Shown in pieces: positions 44,065 to 55,395 of a stretch of DNA of 64,000 nt (positions are counted from its first letter, which is position 1; each line of letters opens with the position of its first letter). The notes under the pieces are model-generated. The model was given only the letters and a program-made list of their open reading frames with translations, was not told the origin of the DNA and searched no databases. The translations under genes were made by a program, and so were the position numbers. Location: NCBI GenBank assembly GCA_024195585.1, contig SWBL01000198.1, forward strand, positions 1 through 64,000, in the 5' to 3' direction. The DNA is from Aureobasidium sp. EXF-3400 (Eukaryota; Ascomycota; Dothideomycetes; Dothideales; Saccotheciaceae).

Positions 44065-46125
44065 TTACTGCCCACCCAAACGTCCCCAGGCGGTGATGAC
44101 ATCCAGGTCTACGCTGTCCATGGTTTTGACACTGTTGCGGTATCTGTCTGCTTCGCTGCTGGTCTCGCTATCACTGCCAGCCACATTGAATTTCGAGCCG
44201 TGGGTACTAAACTCAGGAGTCATGGCTGAACTGCAAGTCCCGGCGAGAGAGGGAGAGTAGGTGCGTGTAGGAAGCGGCAGGAGGTCGAGAGAAGAGAGCT
44301 CAAGGTCTGGTGCTAGCCGATAAGGATCGGCCGTGTTCTCAAACGGGACGAGTCTGTTTTGACTCGAGCTTGCAGATTTGGGTGGTTGTTGGAAACAAAG
44401 AGCTTGCAGTTGTTCGGTAGGTGCCTCCAGCTCGGCCAGCATGTATGAGTGAGGCGTGGACATATCTGATGATCTGTTGGTGTGTTTCTCGTCGAGACCG
44501 AAGTAGTTCATGTCCTGTGTTTCGTGAACGATCCTGTTGCTCGGAGGTGCAGGGAAAGCAGTGCCTTCAGGCGCGTCGAGCATGAGACCTATACTCATAG
44601 CACTGCCCCTCGAAAAGGTCGATGAAGCGGTGCTTCTAATGACAGAGTTCTTACGATCGTAGTGAGAAGGCTGACTGGATGACTCGTGTCTTCGAGAAGG
44701 GTGGGTAGACTGGGTCTGCATCTCGGCTCTCTTGCGACGCATCATCTCGAGCAGGGCCATCTCTTCTTGGGTGACGGCCATGACATGAGACTGTCCGGTG
44801 GTGGAGGCGCTGGCAGCACTCTGCATACCAGTCGATGTAACGCTTGTGGCTCGCGTACGTCCAGGAGACGAGAAATGGTAAGACTTTTGTTTCCGTAGAG
44901 GAGCGGGAACAGCGCTGACGTCTGAGTACTGCTGATACTGAGCAGGAAGAGGAGGTAGAGGAGTTCGATAAGCAAGCTCCAGGTTATCAGCGTGGATAAT
45001 GGGAATGGAGCCAGAGGTCATTGTTGTTTGCATGCTGAAGGTTGACTGTCTCGTAGCAGCAGTTTTGTTCCAGCTCACAGAGTCGGACATCGGTCCACTT
45101 GCAGTAGTCGAGGGGTCTGCCCATCTAGGGGGTGAAGAAGGTTCGGATTGATAGTCCTCTTCATCGGATGAGAGATTCAGCATGCTGCGTTCCTGGAGAT
45201 TTTGGTTCTGCGAGTGTGCTTGGTGTGTCGAGCTCTGGTAGTGGAAGTAGTCGGATGACGAGCCTTCACAATTGGGCGTGACACGCGAGGTAGGTGCGAC
45301 TCTTGATCTTCCAGGACCAAGTGCTGGGTTAAAGGCAGACTGGTGGATGGTTTCGGCGGGAGTAACGACTTCAGGCAGATCGTCGTCGGATGAGTCCAGA
45401 CCTTCAAACCAATGCTTGATTCCCTTCGGCGGCCTGCGCACGTTGATCTTTGCATTTTCGGTAGCGTTTCGGTCAAAGGCAGTGGCCTGGATGCGGTGGC
45501 TAGCGGTACCTGAGGAGGCAGGTCGGACGGATGAAAGATCGCTATCCTGGCGAGCGCGAGTCGAGACAGGTACCGGCGGCGGTGGTGGTAGAGGCAGAAC
45601 TGCTGTGGATCCGTGGTTGGTTGAAGGCCTCGTCATTTTGTCCTTCCCCTTGTCCTTGTCCTTTCCCTTGTCCTTGTTCTTTGATTTGTGTCGTGAGAAG
45701 AGTCTGGAAAAATCGACCTTGTGGCTGCGTTGGAGTGGCTGCGGGATGGGCGGAGGTACGGCGGCATCGGTCATAATTGCATTCTTGCGCGACGCGGAAT
45801 AAAGATCGGGCTGACTGGCGGCAGCGTGCAGAGTCGGGCGGGGTCTGGCAGGCTGTGTGAGGAAGGGGTCGGTGTGGTTGCTGGGTAGGCGATTGAACCT
45901 CGCCTTGTCCAACTCGGGCATGTTCTGGTAGGGCTCCATGTGCAACTTTGGCCAGATCTGGAGAGTCCCTGCGGCACCCATGGCTGAATCGGCTCCTCGT
46001 TCGTTGGCCAATGTGTATCCTATGCTGTCCTGGAAGCGGCGCTCGACGTCTGGGGGCGTATCGAAATCCTGGTCGTGAAACGAGTACAGAGGCCTGGGAG
46101 GGCGCGTGGGCGCCGTGGACGCCAT
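44065..46125 (-). CDS. Large disordered protein of unknown function
   Basis: This is a single frame of 686 residues from MASTAPTRPPRPLYSFHDQD. The frame remains open 80 codons further upstream but has no ATG there. I do not recognise the family. The N-terminal 120 residues (IGYTLANERGADSAMGAAGT) look partly ordered. A basic segment near residues 135-160 contains FSRLFSRHKSKNKDKGKDKD, with KD/GKD repeats. A short predicted helix EEMALLEMMRRKRAEMQ near residue 470 is the clearest conserved-looking element. The rest is Ser/Pro/Thr-rich, and the end is DLDVITAWGRLGGQ. Such proteins in fungi are often cortical or signalling scaffolds, but nothing here proves it. There are no membrane segments or signal peptide. 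Confidence 0.7.
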   Translation of the reverse strand: MASTAPTRPPRPLYSFHDQDFDTPPDVERRFQDSIGYTLANERGADSAMGAAGTLQIWPKLHMEPYQNMPELDKARFNRLPSNHTDPFLTQPARPRPTLHAAASQPDLYSASRKNAIMTDAAVPPPIPQPLQRSHKVDFSRLFSRHKSKNKDKGKDKDKGKDKMTRPSTNHGSTAVLPLPPPPPVPVSTRARQDSDLSSVRPASSGTASHRIQATAFDRNATENAKINVRRPPKGIKHWFEGLDSSDDDLPEVVTPAETIHQSAFNPALGPGRSRVAPTSRVTPNCEGSSSDYFHYQSSTHQAHSQNQNLQERSMLNLSSDEEDYQSEPSSPPRWADPSTTASGPMSDSVSWNKTAATRQSTFSMQTTMTSGSIPIIHADNLELAYRTPLPPLPAQYQQYSDVSAVPAPLRKQKSYHFSSPGRTRATSVTSTGMQSAASASTTGQSHVMAVTQEEMALLEMMRRKRAEMQTQSTHPSRRHESSSQPSHYDRKNSVIRSTASSTFSRGSAMSIGLMLDAPEGTAFPAPPSNRIVHETQDMNYFGLDEKHTNRSSDMSTPHSYMLAELEAPTEQLQALCFQQPPKSASSSQNRLVPFENTADPYRLAPDLELSSLDLLPLPTRTYSPSLAGTCSSAMTPEFSTHGSKFNVAGSDSETSSEADRYRNSVKTMDSVDLDVITAWGRLGGQ

Positions 46126-47447
46126 GGTCGTTATGAAGCAGACGCAGACGCAGAAAAGCCCAACAGGCTCCCCCTGTAGACTCCTTATCGATGGACCGGC
46201 CAACGGCTTTCTTGACGTGCAGCGTGCAGACTTGCAATACGCAACGGGCGGCGACGTACAAACTCTCGAGAGACGCGGTTGTGGATGTCGCCAGGCAGGA
46301 CGCCAAGTTGAAGCCTCGTCCGGGGCGTGTGAAAAGACAAAAGACCTGCGATCTTGCCGATTCACGTCAGAACCGGTACGCTATCACAGAATGGTGGATG
46401 CGTCAGGGGCGATTCTGTTGCTGCTGACGGGCGCGCGTGCTCGCTGTCAACGACAAAGAGGTCATGGATGCTGCACCAATCTGCAGCCTACAACTGCTTC
46501 CACACTCAGACCGAGCCCGAAAATCAGGGAATCATTTACCCCAATCTCCTGCGACCCAAATGTCGCAAGTTCGCAACTCGCCATGTCGGCAGCTTGGTTA
46601 GCTTCCGTGGAGTCCACTTTGTCCCGACCTTTGTGGCTTTGGGTCCGTCCCTCGCTAAACCGCTCGAGACTGGACTCAGCATCAGGGGCCGACTGGTTTA
46701 GCGCGAGCCGCCGAACTTCAAAGGATCGAATCCATTTCTCGTCGACAAACTTTCTCTTGAAACGTGGGGATCCACTTGCTGTTGTAGAATCGTCGTCCTC
46801 CTTCGACTTTGTTCAACTTGTCGCGATTCAAGGCCTGCATCCCCTAGTTCTTCTCTCTGCACAACATAACCTTATCCCTACCAGCCGTGAACCATGACAA
46901 AATCGCGAGTCTCCACTCTGCCTCTGTTTTGATCTGCTGCGAATCAATATCAACCCCTCAGCGCACAGCCCATGATCCTCTCTCACGCAATCGCCTGTCT
47001 CGGATAATTAAATGATCAAATATGGACATTTTTCGCACGCTCCATCCTCCCCTTCCTAGTTGTATATGTACACGGTTGATCAATAAAAAAGATGGTAGGT
47101 CGTCCACTGAGACCGGCTACTTGTCACGCCTTTTAATGGACCCGAGTCCTACCCGAGAGGGATCGTGCACATTCGAAGCTCATATATCGTTACACACGAT
47201 GGTGGAAGTAGGCTGGAAGTGCCAATCCGAGTCGATCATCATTCTTGTGTTGCTGTCTGTTTCGCGCTACCTCAAGCCACACAGTTATCTACGCCTTGCT
47301 CTTTGTAAGTATATGCTCATTATTCATCCTCCGCGCCATTTGCCATTGATAAGTGATACCAACACGAACTGTCCATATCTTTGCTGCTCGTTGCTTGAGC
47401 GAAGCCCTAGACCCGCACAAAATCTCTCGCACGAGTCACAACCATGC
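46126..47447. other. Intergenic region between the disordered orphan gene and HOP1
   Basis: This 1.3-kb region holds the long leader or promoter of the orphan gene and the HOP1 3' UTR. A plus-strand frame (46106-46897) is a composition artefact opposite the leader. No RNA gene was seen. Confidence 0.35.
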
Positions 47448-50056
47448 TTACGAGTCACCCTTGAATCGTTTCGACTTGATGCCTGGGTTGTCTCTGGATG
47501 GAAGGGTCTTGGTGTTGATGAACAAGCCGAATTTGGCCTCGTTCATCTGTGGCGTAGGGGTTCTCAATCTTGGCGACTGGCGAACTGGTGTTGCTTGCTC
47601 GATTAACTCAAGTCCTTCTAACTGGCTGGTCCTTGCTCTTTTCTTCGTAGCGGGAGTCATCTTTTTGCTCGCGTTTGCGGTCATCGTTCTCTTCTGCTCC
47701 GGCGAGACACTGACTGTCGCCCTGCTGGGAGGTACAAGAATCGGATATCTTACTCTCAGTGCCTGTACCACATCTGCGCCCGGGTCGTGTGACAGCATGG
47801 CATCGGAAAACTATACAGTCAGCATCACTATCATGCTAACGAAAACGACCAGCCTTACATGATGTCCCACGACTTGGCATGGATCAAAGAGCTTTGCAAG
47901 AGAACCCATATACTCTGGTGTGCTGACCACGTCCGGGAAGGTTATCGTGCCTGGTGAGTTTCGCGTGGAGCGTCCGCCCTGCTCCACAACAAACCCTTGT
48001 GAACCCAGAGACGTGACTAGTCTTGCGACTTTGTCGGACTGCATGTCTGTTGATGCAATCATTATCAGCATTCCATAAGGCTGGAGTCGTCGATACATAC
48101 TGAGCTTTCTACTCAAATCCACTGCGCTATCAACTTCTTTGGACAGTAGCAGATCCATGATTCTCCGCTCCAATGCCAGTTCGCAGAGTCTTGCAAGAGT
48201 GGCTCTATCCACTATGCGACCAAGCAAACAGAGGTGGCAGACGTGTTGTGGGGGTTGGTGGTTGTGAGCATCCAGATAGCCTTGACAGATAGAGTGCTGT
48301 TGCACACCGCAGATACTGCACCGAGTCTGTAGCAAAGGTCAGCTCGATCCGCTAGGAGTATCTGCAAACATACCATCTCTTCCGTCAGGTCGTGAAGCTG
48401 GCACCTACAGCTCGTGATGGACGTGTTCACGAGGGTAGCAGTCGGTCTTTTCTGAAGTTCACACGTTACACCCCACAGACGATATGCTGTTTCGCTTGTA
48501 AGAACATCGTAGGCTTTCATGTGCTCAGCCAATTCTGGATCTGCACTGCTGTTATTGATTATTTGACTGGCATTTGTCCTGGCTTGGGTCTTAACATTGT
48601 CCTCGCGACGTGGGCTAGGCATCAACTGCATCGCGAGTCAGTTCCTGAACAAGCCTGGGCAACTCTTGACTTACCATGTTATCCAGTGAGCTCCTGCGCT
48701 GCATGTCGTCATCGATTTGCGATGCACTCGAGATGCCTGAATGTATTGATTGCTCTGAAATGGCAGGAGTCGAAGCCGTAGGATTCACTGAAGAAGCCCT
48801 GGCTCTGTCAGATTGGATCGCATCCTGGGGTGTGTCCGGAATGGCCGAGGCGGCAGATGTTCTTCTACTCTGAGTGGGCGAGGATGTTCTTGGTTGCATA
48901 GGGTATCCTCCATCTGAGAGCGTCGGCGTCCTGGTAGGGCAACGGTCTTCAGGCTTGCGAGATCGAAGATCCTGGGACATTCGTCTAGTGTTGGAATGCT
49001 CGTGCTGGAGGGATGCGATCCGAAGAGCAAGCCTAGCGTTGTGAGTAAGCGACAAGTGTTGTTTCTTAGCTTGTAACTTACTTGTGATGATGTCCGGTGA
49101 TGAGGCCCAGATCTGCGGTGTGCGGTTGCCAACCGGCAAATCCTTGAACGGATGGACGAGATTGTGTTTTAAGGTAGCCCTTTGGCTCCCATCCGTCCTG
49201 CTTGTATAGTATACTGGGTTGAATATAGCAGTCATCTTTGATCTTGAGTTAGCCAAACAACTAGATGGGGATGAGGTTAATAGGCGTCTTACCCGGCAGT
49301 TGTGGAAGTTCTCCGCATTGGTCGTACACTCTGCGAAGTAGGCTGATGACAGAACCATGAATGTCAAGGCTCGGATCATACACATCCTCATTTCCAAGAC
49401 TGGTCTCGAGACTTTGTACCTCACGCTCGCCTTCAGTGTTGTAGACGATGCGAAACGCCCAAAGCTCGAGAGAGTTGGTCTCAGCCTCAGGATTGTTCAG
49501 GAATGGAATACGCAAGGCATGCAGTGTTCCTCGATGTAACGCCTCGAATGCTGTGTCCTGCCAAACGATCAAGTTAGTGTTGGATCGCCGTTCCAGTCGT
49601 GTAACCTACAAGAGAATCGAGGAACTGGTCTACGCGGACGCTTCGACCTCTTTTGAGCAGTGGAACATTCAACGTTGTGGGCTCGGACGATCTCGTTGAA
49701 GTGCTGGACGGTGAAGATGGCTGACGTCGGCTAGGGTGTTTATTGTTCAACAGTCCTTCGAAGGTGTAGAGTTCATCATCTTCGGTAAACTCAACCGTAT
49801 CGAATGCCAGAGCAGGGAATATTCCTCTTTGACGTGTTAGCGCACTCTGTTCGCAATGCCAACAGGAGATTATCACCTTATGCGAAAAAGCATGCTGGCC
49901 TATATGCGTGTTAGTTAAAGGAAATGAGGGCGTGAGACGATTTGGAGTTGCACTGACTGAGGTATAGAGCATGACTTGCACCGTCTCGGTGCTCTGCTTT
50001 TGGGTCAACTTGGTCTTGGTAACCACCGCCTGGCGTTGAGCCACGACTTGAGCCAT
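47448..50056 (-). CDS. HOP1: Meiotic axis protein HOP1 (HORMA + PHD-like finger)
   Basis: There are nine exons in continuous phase: 50056-49958, 49899-49877, 49826-49610, 49557-49293, 49235-49082, 49032-48675, 48625-48374, 48326-47859 and 47810-47448. They give 732 residues. Exon 2 is 23 nt. The HORMA domain spans about residues 15-235: QSTETVQVMLYTSASMLFRI, RGIFPALAFDTVEFTEDDEL, then DTAFEALHRGTLHALRIPFL and LELWAFRIVYNTEG. A PHD-like zinc finger around residues 445-490 reads SCRCQLHD, then TRCSICGVQQHSICQGY and VCHLC, giving the Cys/His pattern of Hop1. A winged-helix-like region and a basic tail (KKRARTS, KSKRFKGDS) follow. HOP1 coats meiotic chromosome axes, promotes Spo11 breaks and directs inter-homologue repair. 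Every junction was required by the HORMA or PHD reading. Confidence 0.88.
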
Positions 50057-51237
50057 AATCGTGACGAGAATCAGACCGTAGAGAGGGAAAAGAAACAATC
50101 AATGTGGGAGTGCAGAGGGTTTCGAGAGCGGGGCAGAATCAAAGTTGGACATAAACAGAAGGCACCTGGAAGATTGAGGCAAGTGCCATCCCGAAGCCAG
50201 GCGCTCTTTCTCCGATGTACGAGCACAAGAAGCAAGTCTTGATCCAATGTCAAAGACTCTGCTAGACACCTACCTATATTCGAGACTTTTCATATCTGAC
50301 GATAGTGCTCATTGAAGCATGAAAAGTGCTATGCCTGGCTCCGAAAATGTATAGCAATAGCTTACACACTGCTGGACCTCTTGCACTCGACTCGATACAG
50401 CACATTATCTTCTTAGAACACGACTTTTGTTCTCGAAAGGACTCAGATAGACATGCATTACAAGAATGGTGTCCTTCTGGCATAAGTGTGATGGTTGCCT
50501 GGTGGTCGAGCAAGCTTCGGTTATTCATGCCGATTATGTCTTTCGGCTACGGTAGTTACTCGGAGAAAGACACCGAAGTCCGTGCCGACCAGCAGACCTC
50601 ATGGCGTCGAGGATAGCAGTGCTTCAATTTCACTTTCTGTCTTACTGCAAGAAAACATTGTCGTTGACCAAGATGTTCGCTCGAGAATCGTCCGCTGAAA
50701 TACCCTGTCGACGGTAACACCGAATATGTACATTCAGTACCGACATATACTGGACCGTTGCTCATGCGTAGAAACCACGAGGCCCATCACCGTCGTTCTT
50801 ATACGATGCCAGAGATTAGTAGACTCATACTCATGTGAGGTTGGTATCTACCTGTCATATGAAGATGTGCAGCTTCCAAAGCCATGCTGCAGGTGTTGTA
50901 TCCCTTGAAGCCGTGTTGCTGGCTCAAGCGTATTTCATTTTCAATTTTGTTTTTTTCTGCCTGTCAAGTGAAGAAAGAAACAGAGTGTTGTTCCTATCGT
51001 TGTCCCTCATCTCTGGTTCATCTTGAGCTTCTTACGCGTTCACTTTACGATCAATTTTCACCGTGCGTCTGAACGCTTCTCAAATCCTGTTCGTCTTGCT
51101 CTCCTCACAACAAACCGGCATAACTCGTTACACGCCATCTTACTTCCATCATCTGATCCAACAACACTGCGTAAAAGTACATCATTCTGGTGACGGCGGC
51201 TGCCCTCAAGCTTGCTAACACATGAGCAGCATCCATC
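50057..51237. other. Divergent intergenic region (HOP1 / YTH-like gene)
   Basis: This 1.2-kb region lies between divergent starts. Only short overlapping frames are present. A T-rich leader lies at 50930-51060. Confidence 0.4.
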
Positions 51238-54200
51238 ATGCCTCCATCCGCTGCCGGCTCGGCGCACGTTAATGCTCCAGAGTTGACCTCTGGCGTGGCT
51301 CCAGCCCTCCACTCCGACGAGGGTCCCGCCATCGGCAAGACTGCCATCACTCAGCGCAGCATCGATTCGGGCGCCGAGGCCTCGTCTACTCGCGCCGAGG
51401 CCTCGTTTAGTCACGCTTCGGGCGCTGATCCATTCGGCGAAGGCTCCAAGCGCAGACGCATTGAGCCATCTCTGCAGCGTTCGTCTCAGCACCCTCTCAC
51501 TCGCACCAGTTTTGGAAGTGATTCTATCAAAGCCCTGTTCAACTCTGAACCTTCCGCAACCACTGGTGGTCAGATTCAATCCAACAGAGCCGCGATCATG
51601 CCCGTGTCTTCCCTGACCACGAGCTTTGGTCCTGGTCTTGCCCAAGACACTTCTGGGTATGCATATTGTGCAGTCTGCAAACCAATAACAAGTTTCACTA
51701 ACCAACACCTAGCCTTCCTGGCCCTGGCGGACCTGTCCATCACCCAGGCCCTCACAACGCCGGCAAGCGCGCTGCCCTCGATCCTGTCGTAATTCCTGGA
51801 AACATGTCCCGTGGCAACAATGTCTCAGGAGTTCCATTCATTCCTCAGGCTACGGGCTTCATGATCCCTGGTCTTGGTGCTCTGCTCAAGCCGCTCGATC
51901 TTGGTAGCAGCAAGAAGACTTCTGTTTCTCCTCCATCCAAGACACATGCACTTGTGCCTGGATCTCAGTCTTGCAATGATGGTATTGCTTCCCACGTCCC
52001 TGGTCTCTCCCAGCAGACTGGCTCTGGCTCTGTCAACACTTCTGTTACCCAGAAGCAGCACAAGCCCGACGGTGGCGCTGCTCGTCAGTCCACTGGTCCT
52101 CAATCGACCCCCCTCAAGCAGGATCCTTCTGCTTCGGCTGTTATCGCTGCTGCTGATCAGGTCGAAAAGCCCATGGCTCAGGGTCCTGCCTCACCTGATG
52201 CTTCTGTCACCCCCAAGAAGATGCACGTCACTACCTCTCCTTCTGGTGTCGCCAGGGAATCAGAGTACGTCCGCCCTTCCGGATCTCCTCCTGTCTGGAA
52301 GGAAAAGCAGACAGTTCGCACTTTCAAGCTTCTTCGTGCTCAGAACAACCACCGCTCTTTCGAAACTTTCGATGGAGCTTATTCGATTCTCAGTGGCATG
52401 AACCCTGACCACTACTCGATGCCCTACGGTGTAAGCATTCATCTACATAACTTCCCAGAAACTTCAACTGACCTCGTCAAAGTCGCAAGTGGTTGCTATC
52501 AAGTGCCCCAATCTTGACGACATCCTCATGTCTCACCAGACTGGGTTCTGGGCTACCAACCAGAACGTCATGTCGCGCATCATGGATCTTCACAACAGCC
52601 GCGAGGACCCATCCATGAAGACTCTGTTTCTTTGGTCGATGCCTGGCAGGTTCGTGTTATCAACTTTGATTGTGTCTGATATGTTTGCTAACATTGCTCA
52701 GCAAGCACTTTTGTGGTCTTTCAGAGCTTCAAGCTTTCGACCCCAAGGTTAAGACTGAATTCTGGGACAAGGAAACTAGCAAGTGGATCAAAGTTCAGGG
52801 GTAAGTCATCCCGTCATGGAACATGTTGGCTCGAAACTGACATTGTTAAGCTCCATGATGCTTCAATGGAAGTACTGCAAGTTGATCCCCTATGAAGAGG
52901 TCATCCCACTCGTCGAGGGCAAGATCGACCAGGGCTCCATTACTCAGATGTGGAACGGCATGTAGTAAGTTCCTCTTTATCCGCCTCGAGCTAACTGATG
53001 CTGACCGATCATCAGCTACACCGAGGGAACCGGCCGTGAGGTCGTCAAGGCCTACACTGAGGCACCCCACGTCGAGAACCTGCTTGCCGCACCCACCATA
53101 GACTTCTTCCGTCGTGCTATGGAGAACAGCAAGATTGCCACAGTCCCTCCCATGGGTCCTAGATCTTTCGGCCGTGGCGGTCACCGCGGTCGTGGTGCCT
53201 ACAAACTCGGCCGCAGAGGAACCTTTGAGAATGGCAAGACCGAGAGCAGAACTCAGCCTGCCTCCGTGCCCGGCTCAGCCACAAAGCAGGAGCGCAAGGA
53301 TGCCACCTTCAGCACTCAGAGCACCACTACATCGCCCGAGCACTGCCGCGACCGTGGCAAGCCTGAACTCCAGATCATGCCTGTTCTCAGGTACGCCGAT
53401 GGCAGTATGACCACTGCGCCAGACATGACCGGAAAGACCGTTCCAGTCACCCATTGCGAAAGTCTTGCCGGCATGCAGACTTCTCGCGCTGAGAGATCTA
53501 GCTCACTGACTCAGGCTCAGGCCCAAAGCTTCCGTGGTGCCAGATCGAACTCTCTGGTTCAAGCTCAGACAGTCCACACCGTCCAGAGTCCCCGTGCCGA
53601 GACAGTTGACTCGCTGGCTCAGACCCATGGTTCCTGCGCCAAGAATTCCAACTCGCTGGCTCAGACCCAGAGTGGTTACACCTTGCAGAGCTCCAACATG
53701 CCTCCTGCTTTGCCCACCCCTGTCACCTTTGACACTAGCTATTCTGGCATTGGAGACATCACTCAGCAGAAGTCTGGTTCAGTTTTCGAGATGGCCCCTC
53801 CACCCAAGCCCTCTGAAACTCAGCGTGGTTCTGCGTCTCACTCGGAGCACCACAGTTTCAACACTCCTCGTACCATGCCTAGCAGCAACAAATTCTTCGG
53901 CAATGTTGACGGCTGGTCGTACAACTGCCTGACTCCTCCTCATGCCGCTGAACCCAAGACGCCTGTCAGCCAGTCACGCAGTCTGTATCACCTCTCTACC
54001 AGTCCCATGGACACCTCGACCTATGGCACGCCCACTCCTCAAGGCGTTCGTTTGCCTTCTACGCCTAGCCGTGTCGGTTCTTTGAGCACCTTTGGCTTCG
54101 GACAGGTCCCTGAGAAGCTTCGTACTCCTGACAGCAGTCCTCTGGCTACCAGAATCCAGCTTGCTCAGCAAGCTGATTCCCCTGGCCCTGCCTCCAGACA

Positions 54201-54276
54201 TGGCCACGGTGACAACGACCAGGAGGAGGACATCCTCAAGCCTCACTGGGTCTCCATGCTTGTCGACAACGAGTAA
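51238..54276 (+). CDS. Divergent YTH-domain protein (m6A-reader-like)
   Basis: There are six exons (51238-51656, 51713-52430, 52483-52649, 52702-52800, 52851-52964, 53016-54276), giving 925 residues. The N-terminal 340 residues are disordered and contain an NLS-like KRRR. Residues about 380-515 read like a YTH fold: VVAIKCPNLDDILMSHQTGF, then WATNQN (the first cage Trp of GVWATT), TLFLWSMPGSKHFCGLSELQ (the strand FSVxxSGxFxGxAxM), WIKVQGSMMLQWKYCKLIPY (the GxFxxxWI..xxLPF strand) and YTEGTGREVVKAY (the RDGQEI..G turn). Downstream are an RGG-like patch (GRGGHRGRGAYKLGRRG), degenerate SNSLxQxQ repeats, and a Ser/Pro-rich tail. YTH proteins bind N6-methyladenosine or DSR motifs in RNA. Whether the cage here is complete is uncertain. 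Confidence 0.68.
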
Positions 54277-55395
54277 ACCTCTGTTCCGCTAATTTCCATG
54301 AGTCTCAACAGCTATGGACGAAGAGTCTAGAACATGCAACAGCAGAAGTGTCTTGTAGACTGTCTATCGAAAAGGTCTTGTAATTGCGGGATAAAAGGTG
54401 GTCATGATGATGGTCTTTGTTGTGGCATTTTTTCTTGTGTTTTCTTTCGGACAGAGATGGATTGACTGAAGATAGCTTCAAAGTCGCTTATATCGAGTGC
54501 AGTCAGTACTATTTTACGTAGAGTCAGTAACAATCGAATGCGTAGTACATTCCAAACATTTTCAAGTGACATGATTATTGTTCGCGCCTTTGAGATGATT
54601 GCTGTGACCTAGACAACATCTGGGACTCTTGTCTTGCAAGGTAACGGTCAAAGCACAGCAATCTGAACAGCTTTGATCGAGCAGAGGATGCCTTGTTTTT
54701 ACATTATATCAAAAGAGATTGTTGGCCGTCCAAACAATAATGACGGTCGGATGATCGTGACCACTCTACGCGGGTACGAGTGGATGGCTGGGGCCTCTAG
54801 AAGGACAGAGCTCAATACCCCAGAATAGAGAATAGTGTAGATGTTGGTTGGAAGTTGGAAGCTGGAAGCAAGTTCGTGATGAATCGCAAGCGGAGTCCGC
54901 AGACAGTAGTGGATCAGATGGGTCTACAAGACAAGGGCATGACGAAGGAGAAAAAAGACTAGGTTATGCAGGCTGGTAAGGTTTTCATAGCGTTTTTGGT
55001 TGACACTTGGCGAGCGGCGGTGGCGCTGTTCTCCGCAAAAAGGCAGGCACCGGGAAGGAGCGAGGGTTGCAACAAAGCGACTCAGGCAGCGAACGGCGTG
55101 TTTCCTGACCGACGCAGCAACCAACTCGGACGAGCATACACGACTTTCTCCAACATACTCGACGCTTCTGCCTACTTCTCGAGGGACCATGCGATACTGA
55201 GACAACAGACCCTCAGCCCAAAGACGTGTCAGCAACACGAGCGTGGTTGCAGCAACCTTTGCATCCCCGTGCGTTGATCTGTCGTCACGCTCTGGGGCTT
55301 GCCTGTGCTTGCACAAGACCGACCACCTGTAGACGGTGGCAGCGACACCGAAGTAGCCACTCGCTCTCGGTACCTATCTGGACATCGACGACAGC
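54277..55395. other. Intergenic region between YTH-like and Cdc4-like genes
   Basis: This 1.1-kb region holds the YTH-like 3' UTR and the promoter or leader of the Cdc4-like gene. No gene or RNA was recognised. Confidence 0.4.

Noticed and set aside
45625..45690. Short KD/GKD codon repeat within the disordered orphan gene
   Set aside because: It is ordinary low-complexity coding sequence, not a separate element.
46106..46897. 263-codon plus-strand frame opposite the leader of the disordered orphan gene
   Set aside because: It overlaps the start of a longer, better gene on the other strand and shows no domain.
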